A stretch of 64,000 bases of DNA from Pseudomonas sp. FP1742 (GTDB lineage Bacteria; Pseudomonadota; Gammaproteobacteria; Pseudomonadales; Pseudomonadaceae), in contig NZ_CP117460.1 in NCBI RefSeq assembly GCF_030687145.1, positions 4,340,001 to 4,404,000 of the forward strand, given 5' to 3'. Positions within the stretch are counted from its first letter, which is position 1. The number at the start of each line of letters is the position of its first letter. Of this stretch, positions 57,224-64,000 are shown piece after piece. A program made the translations under genes and the position numbers. Under the pieces are notes generated by a model that was not told where the DNA came from, ran no database searches, and saw nothing but the letters and a program-made list of their open reading frames with translations.

Positions 57224-58120
57224 ATGGAACGCACATCGAACCTGCAACACCACACCACGGAAACGACCGCGAGCGGATGGCTCAACGGGTTCATCGGCGT
57301 GCTCATCTTCAGCGGCTCACTGCCGGCCACTCGGGTGGCCGTTCTGGAATTCGACCCGGTTTTCCTGACCGTCGCCCGGGCCAGTATCGCCGCCATTGTG
57401 GCGCTGTGCATGCTGCTCCTGTTCAAGGAAAAACGGCCGGCCAGGAATCAGCTTCTGTCCCTGGCAATCGTGGCCCTGGGCGTTGTATTGGGGTTTCCGC
57501 TGCTGACTGCGCTGGCATTGCAATATGTAACGTCTGCGCACTCCATCGTCTTCGTTGGCCTGTTGCCCCTGGCCACGGCTGCGTTCGGCGTCTGGCGCGG
57601 TGGCGAGCGCCCCCGGCCAGTGTTCTGGTTCTTTTCGGTGCTGGGAAGCCTGCTGGTGGTGGGGTTTGCCCTCTCCCGGGGCCTGACCGCGTCTCCTGCG
57701 GGGGACATTCTGATGTTGCTGGCGATCCTGGCCTGCGGGTTGGGCTATGCCGAAGGCGCGAAGCTTTCCAAAACCCTGGGAGGCTGGCAGGTGATTTCCT
57801 GGGCCTTGGTACTGTCGCTGCCCATGATGATTGCGCTAACCTGGTTCCTGGCCCCGCCCTCGTTCTCGGCAATCACCCTGCCCGCGTGGTTCAGCCTGGC
57901 TTACGTGTCGCTGTTCAGCATGCTGATCGGCTTCGTGTTCTGGTATCGCGGGCTGGCTCAGGGCGGGATTGCCGCCGTCGGCCAGCTTCAGTTGCTGCAG
58001 CCGTTTTTCGGCCTGGCACTGGCGGCCACGCTGCTGCACGAGCAGGTCAGCCTTGGCATGCTGGGGGTGACCGTGGCAGTGATTCTTTGCGTGGCCGGGG
58101 CACGAAAGTTCTCGAAATAG
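57224..58120 (+). CDS. EamA/DMT family exporter
   Basis: A 298-residue inner-membrane protein with ten membrane segments and two EamA repeats (FSGSLPATRVAVLEFDPVFLTVARAS in the first, GFVFWYRGLAQGGIAAVGQLQLLQPFFGLALA in the second). Family members export amino acids or metabolites. Its divergent MocR-type regulator suggests that the substrate is an amino acid or amine. ATG at 57224 has AAGGGGA upstream. Confidence 0.9.
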   Translation: MERTSNLQHHTTETTASGWLNGFIGVLIFSGSLPATRVAVLEFDPVFLTVARASIAAIVALCMLLLFKEKRPARNQLLSLAIVALGVVLGFPLLTALALQYVTSAHSIVFVGLLPLATAAFGVWRGGERPRPVFWFFSVLGSLLVVGFALSRGLTASPAGDILMLLAILACGLGYAEGAKLSKTLGGWQVISWALVLSLPMMIALTWFLAPPSFSAITLPAWFSLAYVSLFSMLIGFVFWYRGLAQGGIAAVGQLQLLQPFFGLALAATLLHEQVSLGMLGVTVAVILCVAGARKFSK

Positions 58121-58266
58121 ACGTGGCGAAACAAACCGACTGCTGGTCGGCCTCCGGGCGGCAGGAGGACTAATATTTTAATGCGAGGGCATGATTTATG
58201 TTCTGCCGTGGTGGACCGGCCTCCGAGATGTTATCGGTCCACTGCAGTACTGGAGGAGGAATGAAA

Positions 58267-58812
58267 ATGGCCAATTTCGCGAAAAAACTGCCGGTGCACA
58301 CCGACGACGAAAAAACCACTCAACAATCGCTGGTGCCAGACCCTTGGCGGCCTCTGGAAAGGCTGCGCCAACAAGTCGACCACCTGTTTGAAGACTTCAA
58401 TCCTGGCCTGGCGCTGAGACCTTTGCGGCGTGGGCTGTTTGATGTCGAACCATTCTGGAGCCGGGATTTTATCGGCCACAGCCTGCCTGCGGTGGATATC
58501 ACCGAGAAGGATGAAAGCTTCGAAATCACCGCCGAATTGCCGGGCATGGATCAGGAGAATATCGACCTCAAACTGTCCAACGGCAATCTGATCATCAAGG
58601 GTGAAAAGAAAGAGGACAAGGAGGAAAAAAGGAAAGGCTATCACCTGTCAGAGCGTCACTATGGCTCCTTTGAACGGGTATTCAACCTGCCTAAAGGCGT
58701 CGACGCCGACAAGATCGAAGCAAGCTTCAGCAAAGGTGTGCTGAGCATTACGCTGCCGAAGAAGCCTCAAGCCCTGACCGCGGATAAAAAGGTGCAAATC
58801 AAATCAAGCTGA
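58267..58812 (+). CDS. Small heat shock protein, Hsp20/alpha-crystallin
   Basis: A 181-residue holdase chaperone. The alpha-crystallin domain runs from about residue 75 (LPAVDITEKDESFEITAELPGMD) to GVLSITLPKKP, with an IKGEKKEDKEEKRKGYHLSERHYGSFERVF core. The N-terminal part (PWRPLERLRQQVDHLFEDF) is of the class A-like type. ATG at 58267 has GGAGGA 8 bases upstream, better spaced than the ATG at 58261. A strong terminator follows. It stands at the left edge of the stress cluster. Confidence 0.93.
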   Translation: MANFAKKLPVHTDDEKTTQQSLVPDPWRPLERLRQQVDHLFEDFNPGLALRPLRRGLFDVEPFWSRDFIGHSLPAVDITEKDESFEITAELPGMDQENIDLKLSNGNLIIKGEKKEDKEEKRKGYHLSERHYGSFERVFNLPKGVDADKIEASFSKGVLSITLPKKPQALTADKKVQIKSS

Positions 58813-58830
58813 AATCACCTGTCGCGCAAC

Positions 58831-58868
58831 AGAAAGCCCCTGGTCGGGAAACCGGCCAGGGGCTTTCT
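58831..58868. terminator. Bidirectional terminator between hsp20 and the MBL gene
   Basis: Stem AGAAAGCCCCTGG / CCAGGGGCTTTCT (58831-58843, 58856-58868) followed by TT and located between convergent genes. Confidence 0.82.
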
Positions 58869-58900
58869 TGCAGTGGCCCTTTTTTGCAGTGGCCGGAGCA

Positions 58901-60265
58901 CTAAAGAGGCTTCAGTTCCACGTTGTCGCGGTACTCCGGCACCGAGACCGACCAGCCCAGTTCCTGGCTGATGCGCCGGCGCAATACATCCGAGGCGTTG
59001 GGTTCGCCATGTACCACATAAGTGTGTTTCGGTGGCCGCTTGAAGCCGCGCAACCACGCCATGATTTCATCGGCGTCGGCGTGCGCGGACAGGGTTTGCA
59101 TCGGCACCACTTCAGCGCGGATCGGCACGTCCTTGCCGTGAATACGTACCGACGGAGCGCCTGCGATGATCTGCGCGCCGCGGGTGCCGCCCGCCTGAAA
59201 GCCCGGCACCAACAGCGTATTGAGCGGGTTGGGCGCCAGCGCCTTGAGGTGGTGCAGCACCCGCCCGCCAGTGGCCATGCCGCTGGCGGCGATGATCACC
59301 GCGGGTGTGCGCTGCTGGTCCAGGTCGATGGAGTCTCTGGTGGAACGCACAAAACGCGTGACATGGCACATGCCTTCGCACTCTTCCAGGGACAAGCGGT
59401 GTTCGCTGCGAAAGCGCTGGTACAACCGCGTGACGTCGGTGGCCATGGGGCTGTTGAGATAGATCGGCAGGTCGGGAATCGCGTGTTTTTGTTGCAAGCG
59501 ATACAGGTGGTACATCAGCAATTGCGCACGACCGACCGCGAACGAGGGCACCAGCGTGATGCCATGGCGCAGCGCGGTACGGGTGATGACTTCGGCCAAT
59601 TGTTCCTCCGGGGGCTCGTCGGGATGCCGACGGTCACCGTAAGTCGACTCCACCAGCAGGTAATCGGCCTGCTCGACTGTCTCCGGGGCGAACATCAATG
59701 GATCGTTCGGCCGCCCCAGATCCCCGGAGCACACGAGCGTGACGCCGTCGGCGACGATTTCCACGGTGGCAGCGCCCAGAATATGCCCGGCACCGCGCAA
59801 CAGAATGCTCATCCCCGGGACAATATCGACCCGGTGGTGCAACTGCACCGGCCGCAGCAATTTCAATGCCCGCTCGGCGTCTTGCTCGGTGTACAGCGGC
59901 AAGGCCGGAGAGTGTTTGGAGAAGCCATGGCGATTGGCGAATTCGGCCTCTTCTTCCTGCAAGCGGCCGCTGTCGCGCAGCAGGATTTTCACCAGTTCAC
60001 AGGTGGCTGGCGTGGCATACACCGGGCCGCGATAACCGTTGCGCACCAACACCGGCAGGTAGCCGCTGTGGTCCAGATGAGCGTGGGTCAGCACAATGGC
60101 TTCGAGGTCGCGAACCGGCAACTGGAACGGGTCCCAGTTGTGCAAGCGCAGTTGTTTATAGCCCTGGAACAGGCCGCAATCGATCAACACATGCTGGTCG
60201 CGATGTTCCAGCAGGTACTTGCTGCCTGTGACCGTGCCCGCGGCACCGAGAAATGTCATTCGCAT
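58901..60265 (-). CDS. MBL-fold beta-CASP RNA hydrolase-like protein
   Basis: A 454-residue metallo-beta-lactamase/beta-CASP protein, related to bacterial and archaeal CPSF-like RNases. The motifs are GAAGTVTGSKYLL, LTHAHLDHSGYLP (HxHxDH), GHILGAATVE, CSGDLGRPNDPL, and beta-CASP motifs with SAHADADEIMAWL and VHGEPNASDVL. All zinc ligands are intact. Substrate unproven; RNA is the usual one. ATG at 60265 has AAGGAA upstream. A perfect Anr/FNR box lies 59 bases before the start, so expression probably rises with low oxygen. Confidence 0.9.
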   Translation of the reverse strand: MRMTFLGAAGTVTGSKYLLEHRDQHVLIDCGLFQGYKQLRLHNWDPFQLPVRDLEAIVLTHAHLDHSGYLPVLVRNGYRGPVYATPATCELVKILLRDSGRLQEEEAEFANRHGFSKHSPALPLYTEQDAERALKLLRPVQLHHRVDIVPGMSILLRGAGHILGAATVEIVADGVTLVCSGDLGRPNDPLMFAPETVEQADYLLVESTYGDRRHPDEPPEEQLAEVITRTALRHGITLVPSFAVGRAQLLMYHLYRLQQKHAIPDLPIYLNSPMATDVTRLYQRFRSEHRLSLEECEGMCHVTRFVRSTRDSIDLDQQRTPAVIIAASGMATGGRVLHHLKALAPNPLNTLLVPGFQAGGTRGAQIIAGAPSVRIHGKDVPIRAEVVPMQTLSAHADADEIMAWLRGFKRPPKHTYVVHGEPNASDVLRRRISQELGWSVSVPEYRDNVELKPL

Positions 60266-60324
60266 GGCCGTTTCCTTGCGCATTCATGGAGCGCTATTGA
60301 TCGCTCCTTTACGCCCATGGGCAG

Positions 60325-60338
60325 TTGATTTTTATCAA
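60325..60338. promoter_or_regulatory. Anr/FNR box upstream of the MBL gene
   Basis: TTGAT-TTTT-ATCAA, a perfect match to TTGAT-N4-ATCAA, palindromic. It lies between the Usp and MBL genes, 60 bases before the latter's start. Confidence 0.85.
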
Positions 60339-60362
60339 CCAAGACCACACGGGTGCATCTTC

Positions 60363-61280
60363 TCAATCGAGCCGGGGCAATGGCTTGACGATCGTCAGGC
60401 TGCAAGGTGACCGGTTCAACACACTTTCGGCCGTGCTGCCGATGAACATATCGATCCCGCGATGGTAGGTCGTGCCCAGTACCACCATGTCGAAGGCATG
60501 TTGTTCGGCGAAACGGGCAATCACTTCGGAGGGAGTGCCCGGCAGCAAATGGCGCTGTTGTTTCTCGATTCCGTAGCGTTCGGCAAGCGCCTCGAAAGCC
60601 TCCAGTTGAGCATCGCTGACCGCGTCCCTCAAACTGCCACCCAGTGTCGCCGTCGGTACGTTCACTTCAGCCTCCCCCAGCTCCGACCAGCCGCTGACAT
60701 TGAGCAGGTGCAAGGCGGCGCCACAGGATTCGGCCAGGCTCGAGGCCAGGTCGAGAATCCGGTCATTGAGCCCCTGGGTCAGCTCCTCCAGATGGGACAA
60801 ATCGATGGTCGCGAGGATACTCGACGGTTTGGGATGTGTGGCATCGATCACCAGATGCAAGGGGGCCGGACAGTCGCGCAGCAACTGCCAGTCCAGGGGC
60901 CGGTGAAAGGCGCGGTCGAGCGCCGACACGCGGTGGGTGTCCTTGATCACCAGGTCCGCATGGAAGTCATTCACGTACTCCAGCAGATGCGCCAGGGTCG
61001 GCCTGGCCCACACCACTTCAGTGGTCACCTGCACGCCTTCGCAGCGCTGAAACCGGGCTTGCTGCTCCAGCCACTGACGGTGTACCTGCAAGTAACCTTC
61101 CCGCGCCTGGGCCATCGCGTCGTGGTCGAACAGGCCGGCCGCCGCCAGCGCCTGAACATAATCGAAAGCGACAATGTGCAGCACCGCACCGGTTGCACAG
61201 GCCAGGGACCGCGCCCGTTCGAACGCCGGGGTGCGGATCATTTCAGTCGGGGCAATCAATAACAAACGTTGAATTTTCAC
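60363..61280 (-). CDS. Tandem-domain universal stress protein (first)
   Basis: A 305-residue cytoplasmic protein with two Usp domains. The first (about 1-145) is degenerate in the nucleotide site; the second holds GTTYHRGIDMFIGSTAESVL, the G-x2-G-x9-G-S-type ATP-binding loop. Start is GTG at 61280 (KIQRLLLIAP), by comparison with the paralogue, with GGTGGGTGAG upstream; ATG at 61295 is possible. It is one of three similar genes in this cluster. Confidence 0.87.
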   Translation of the reverse strand: MKIQRLLLIAPTEMIRTPAFERARSLACATGAVLHIVAFDYVQALAAAGLFDHDAMAQAREGYLQVHRQWLEQQARFQRCEGVQVTTEVVWARPTLAHLLEYVNDFHADLVIKDTHRVSALDRAFHRPLDWQLLRDCPAPLHLVIDATHPKPSSILATIDLSHLEELTQGLNDRILDLASSLAESCGAALHLLNVSGWSELGEAEVNVPTATLGGSLRDAVSDAQLEAFEALAERYGIEKQQRHLLPGTPSEVIARFAEQHAFDMVVLGTTYHRGIDMFIGSTAESVLNRSPCSLTIVKPLPRLD

Positions 61281-61348
61281 CCTCACCCACCTCATCTGGA
61301 TAGCTTCAGGTTTTGGCTCAAGTATCCGTGGGCCCTGGCCGTGAGGCT

Positions 61349-61362
61349 CTGATTTTTATCAA
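61349..61362. promoter_or_regulatory. Anr/FNR-like box upstream of the first Usp gene
   Basis: CTGAT-TTTT-ATCAA matches TTGAT-N4-ATCAA at nine of ten fixed positions. It lies 69 bases before the Usp start. Confidence 0.75.
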
Positions 61363-61373
61363 CTAATGGCCGC

Positions 61374-62306
61374 TCAGGCATCGGCTTGGCGCCCGACGCT
61401 CGAACCCGGCTGCCTGACCGCCAGAATGCTGCCCGGCACCGAGTACAATGCGCGCTCGGTGTTGCTGCCGATCAAGCGGTCGAGCCCCACGCGATGCACC
61501 GTGCCCATCACCACCACATCCGCCAGGTATTGCTCGACAAACTCGCTGATCACCGGCACCGGCAAGCCCATGACAAAGTGCCGACGCTCGGGAGGAACAC
61601 CGTAGCGATCCGCCAGGGTGATAAACGCCCGGTGCAGGGACTCGCGCAGTTCCTCGACGAAGTCCATGCCCCAGCCACCGGCGATCAGCGGCGCATCACC
61701 ATTGAACGCCGGCGACAAGTCGTAGGCGTACAGCAGGTGCAGTGGTGCGTCGCATTGCAGCGCCAGCGCGTTGGCTGTCTGGATGATGGTGTCGTTCAGG
61801 CCACTGATTTGCGTCTGCGGATCGAACGGGTCCACGGCGGCCACCACCCGGTGCGGCAACCCGTAACGGATCTGGTTGACCAAGTGCACGGGGATCGTGC
61901 ATTCGCGCAGCAGATGGCAATCGAGCGGAGTGATGAACACCCGTTTGAGTGCCGGTTCCAGGGTGACGTCCTTGATCAGCAGGTCGGGCTTGAGGTCTTC
62001 GATTGTCTTCAAAATATCCAGCAGCGGATGGGTGGTGAAGACCGCTTCAACCGTCACTGCCACGCCCTGCCCGCTGAGCCGTTCGACCTCGTCGGCCACC
62101 CATCGATGACAGTGGCGCAGATAGCGCTGATACCCCGCCTCATCGATTTTTTCTTCCCACAAATGAACAATCGGTGCCGGATCGACAAAGGCCCACACAT
62201 CCAGCGCGGCCCCGCTCGCCTTGGCCAGCGCGACGGCACGGAGCAAGGCAGGGGACTGATGCAGGGTCCGGTCGGCAATCAGCAGCAAACGTTGATATTG
62301 ACCCAT
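61374..62306 (-). CDS. Tandem-domain universal stress protein (second)
   Basis: A 310-residue paralogue of the other two. The start is MGQYQRLLLIADRTL at 62306, preceded by GGAGGTG. The first domain has VKDVTLEPALKRVFITPLDCHLLREC, the second ends with VVVMGTVHRVGLDRLIGSNTERALYSVPGSILAV with the ATP loop. It shares with its neighbours the FxxPLDxxLLRDCPxPxHLV-like signature. Expression is probably controlled by the Anr box at 62382. Confidence 0.87.
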   Translation of the reverse strand: MGQYQRLLLIADRTLHQSPALLRAVALAKASGAALDVWAFVDPAPIVHLWEEKIDEAGYQRYLRHCHRWVADEVERLSGQGVAVTVEAVFTTHPLLDILKTIEDLKPDLLIKDVTLEPALKRVFITPLDCHLLRECTIPVHLVNQIRYGLPHRVVAAVDPFDPQTQISGLNDTIIQTANALALQCDAPLHLLYAYDLSPAFNGDAPLIAGGWGMDFVEELRESLHRAFITLADRYGVPPERRHFVMGLPVPVISEFVEQYLADVVVMGTVHRVGLDRLIGSNTERALYSVPGSILAVRQPGSSVGRQADA

Positions 62307-62381
62307 CTCACACCTCCGCTCGAAACCGGTCCTCAAGCACCGGCATGGGCCAAGACTGCGCTCGTTACCCCCTCCCCCAGG

Positions 62382-62395
62382 TTGATTTACATCAA
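62382..62395. promoter_or_regulatory. Anr/FNR box between the second Usp and GNAT genes
   Basis: TTGAT-TTAC-ATCAA, a perfect match of both half-sites. It lies 75 bases before the divergent second Usp gene and 137 bases before the GNAT gene, so it mainly suits the Usp. Confidence 0.85.
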
Positions 62396-62428
62396 ATACC
62401 CGCCAATGAACGCCCTCGTGACGGGTGT

Positions 62429-62442
62429 CTGATCCAGATCAG
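62429..62442. promoter_or_regulatory. Second FNR/Dnr-like palindrome before the GNAT gene
   Basis: CTGAT-CCAG-ATCAG is palindromic and differs from TTGAT-N4-ATCAA at the first and last position. It lies 89 bases before the GNAT start, a normal distance for activation. Confidence 0.6.
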
Positions 62443-62531
62443 ATTCACGGGCTGCCAGTGGCGTAGAAAGGAATCGACCGCGTGACTGATTTCCACGCAC
62501 CCCACTTTTCAAACAGGATGGAGGACCTTCC

Positions 62532-63098
62532 ATGCTCACCGTCAAAGACCACAATGATCGGGCCGCGGCCGCCTATGCCGCAGTCACTGGAAAATACTGG
62601 ATCGAAGCGCTCAGGGACGGTCGTCACGTGCTGATCAGGCCACTGCTGGAAAAGGACCGCGATCTTGAATATGCCTTCATCAAACGCCTGTCGCCCGAGT
62701 CTCGGCACATGCGTTTTCTCGCACAGGTCAACGAACCGGGCGCCGCCATGCTCGACCAGTTGATGGACACCGACAACAAACAGCGCATGGCCTACATCGC
62801 GCTGGTTCATGAAAACGGCAAATTGATCGAAATCGGCATCAGCCGCTACGCCGCCACGGCGGAACATGAGTGCGAATGCGCGGTGACGGTCGCTGATGAA
62901 TGGCAGCACTTGGGCCTGGGCACCATTTTGATGGAACATCTGATCAAGGCTGCCCGCAGAAACGGTTTTCATCAGATGTATTCGATCGACGCCGCCAGCA
63001 ATACCTCCATGCGCGATCTGACCAAAGCCTTGGGTTTCGAGCGGCACAATGATCCCGACGACAGCCGTCAGGTCATCCATCGTCTGTATATGTCGTAA
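62532..63098 (+). CDS. GNAT family N-acetyltransferase of the stress cluster
   Basis: A 188-residue protein. Acetyl-CoA-binding motif DEWQHLGLGTILMEHLIKAARRNG (residues about 118-141) and the opening GRHVLIRPLLEKDRDLEYAFIKRLSPESRHMRF, which resembles the acetyltransferase part of Pat-type protein acetylases. The NNMRDLTKALGF-like helix (NTSMRDLTKALGFERH) completes the fold. AGGATGGAGGACC provides the ribosome site. It is divergent from the second Usp gene; two FNR-type palindromes lie upstream. Confidence 0.9.
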   Translation: MLTVKDHNDRAAAAYAAVTGKYWIEALRDGRHVLIRPLLEKDRDLEYAFIKRLSPESRHMRFLAQVNEPGAAMLDQLMDTDNKQRMAYIALVHENGKLIEIGISRYAATAEHECECAVTVADEWQHLGLGTILMEHLIKAARRNGFHQMYSIDAASNTSMRDLTKALGFERHNDPDDSRQVIHRLYMS

Positions 63099-63105
63099 AA
63101 GCCGA

Positions 63106-63146
63106 TTGCCCCACGACGTACCGGTCAACGGTCCGCCGTGGGGCAA
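63106..63146. terminator. Hairpin between convergent GNAT and Usp genes
   Basis: Stem TTGCCCCACG / CGTGGGGCAA (63106-63115, 63137-63146) with a smaller ACCG/CGGT stem inside. There is no T-run, so its strength is uncertain. Confidence 0.55.
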
Positions 63147-63154
63147 ATCAACGT

Positions 63155-64000
63155 TCAGGGTTGCAACGACCTGTCGGGTTTGATCGCCAGCACACTGCAA
63201 GGGGCGCGGTGCAAGAGCTGTTCGGCAGTGGTCCCCAACAGCTTGTTCAACCCCGAGTGCTGCACCGTCCCCATCACAATGACATCGGTGCGATGGTCTT
63301 CGGCGAACTTGCAAATACTCGGCAACGGCGCACCTTCGATGAAGTGGCGACACTCCGGCGGCACGCCATGACGCTCGGCCAGCGCCGCAAACGCTTCGTG
63401 TTGCGCCGTGCCCATGGCTTCGTAAAGACCGGAAGCCAAAGGGAGTGCGCCAGCGCCCATGTCCATGGCGTACACGGCCGTCCAGTCATACACATGCACC
63501 AACTCGATCTTCGCCTCACACTGTTCAGCCAGCTTGGTGGCGGCGTCGATGATCTGGTCATTGAATACCAGGTCCTGCTCTTCGCTACGCAGCACGTCGA
63601 CGATGGCCAACACGTTGTGTGGCCGCGGATTCAGGGCGTTGGTCACCAGATGCACCGGCACCGGACAATCGCGCAACAACTGCCAGTCCAGCGGGGTGAA
63701 AAACACCCGCTTCAACGCTGATTCTTCCTGGGCATCCTTGATGATCAGGCTCAGCGCCATCTCGTTGACGAAGTGCAGGATTTCCTCGTAAGGGTGCTGC
63801 ACCCACACCACCTCGCTGGTGACCTCCACCCCGTGTTTGCTGATCAATTGGGCTTGTTCGGCAAGCCATTGCCGATGGGTTTGCAAATAACCGTCCCGGG
63901 CCTGGGCAATCTGCTCGGGGGCAAACAAGCCGGCGACGGCCAAGGCCTGCAAGTAATCGAATGCCACGATGTGCAGCGGCGACTGCATCGCGCGGGCCAA
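63155..64000 (-). CDS. Tandem-domain universal stress protein (third), 5' end outside window
   Basis: At least 281 residues of a two-domain Usp. It is close to the first Usp of the cluster (LHIVAFDYLQALAVAGLF versus LHIVAFDYVQALAAAGLF), showing recent duplication. The second domain has IVMGTVQHSGLNKLLGTTAEQLLHRAPCSVLAI with the ATP loop. The start codon lies beyond the right edge; by comparison with the paralogue about 25 residues are missing. Confidence 0.88.
   Translation of the reverse strand: MARAMQSPLHIVAFDYLQALAVAGLFAPEQIAQARDGYLQTHRQWLAEQAQLISKHGVEVTSEVVWVQHPYEEILHFVNEMALSLIIKDAQEESALKRVFFTPLDWQLLRDCPVPVHLVTNALNPRPHNVLAIVDVLRSEEQDLVFNDQIIDAATKLAEQCEAKIELVHVYDWTAVYAMDMGAGALPLASGLYEAMGTAQHEAFAALAERHGVPPECRHFIEGAPLPSICKFAEDHRTDVIVMGTVQHSGLNKLLGTTAEQLLHRAPCSVLAIKPDRSLQP

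Noticed and set aside
58868..60328. 486-codon plus-strand frame opposite the beta-CASP gene
   Set aside because: No motif, runs into the Anr box region, and the minus strand has complete zinc-binding motifs.

Overview
The window is a stretch of a Pseudomonas chromosome, most likely from the P. fluorescens complex. This rests on high GC, on REP elements of the type TTCGCGxGCAAGCCCGC that are typical of fluorescent pseudomonads, and on two blocks whose gene order matches P. aeruginosa as I remember it: dusA-tal-rssC-rssB-pilZ-mlaA-HAD-DUF4404-queF-cupredoxin-copRS (13.3-23.6 kb, like PA2795-PA2810) and lolE-lolD-lolC-pilZ-glpQ-sthA-apbE (23.7-31 kb, like PA2986-PA2993). No rRNA, tRNA, CRISPR array, intact insertion sequence or prophage was seen.

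Layout. 0-3 kb: the end of an unknown gene and two L,D-transpeptidase genes. 3-9.6 kb: copper resistance (copABCD), a Met-rich periplasmic protein, a DUF2933 membrane peptide and a PheC-like periplasmic protein. 9.7-13 kb: accessory DNA with a small lipoprotein, a structured leader plus DUF6124 gene, an orphan type VI secretion cassette (PAAR remnant, amidase effector, putative immunity protein) and a hemerythrin. 13.3-31 kb: the conserved core blocks. 31-39 kb: two MFS transporters, a LysR regulator, katG, a 27-residue membrane peptide and a cupin. 39.3-46.6 kb: an accessory, codirectional minus-strand group (NmrA-like reductase, exported cupin, EmrA/EmrB-type efflux pair, MelC1-like tyrosinase chaperone, tyrosinase) facing a divergent regulator with a TolB-like and TPR sensor part. 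46.8-49.8 kb: a three-gene KaiC-like operon with a soluble histidine kinase. 50-58 kb: mqo, GNAT, yceI, DUF3885, a frameshifted immunity-like gene, and a MocR regulator divergent from an EamA exporter. 58-64 kb: a stress cluster (Hsp20, beta-CASP nuclease-like protein, three tandem universal stress proteins, GNAT) carrying several Anr/FNR boxes.

How the parts connect. The copper system is split: structural genes lie near 3 kb and the copRS sensor pair with a cupredoxin near 21 kb. Sequences matching the CopR consensus CTGACA-N5-GTAAT occur before copA and between the cupredoxin and copR, so the two sites probably form one regulon. The stress cluster at the right end is probably one oxygen-responsive unit. 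The least described parts are the tyrosinase/chaperone/efflux group, the KaiC operon, the broken type VI cassette and the structured leader before the DUF6124 gene.
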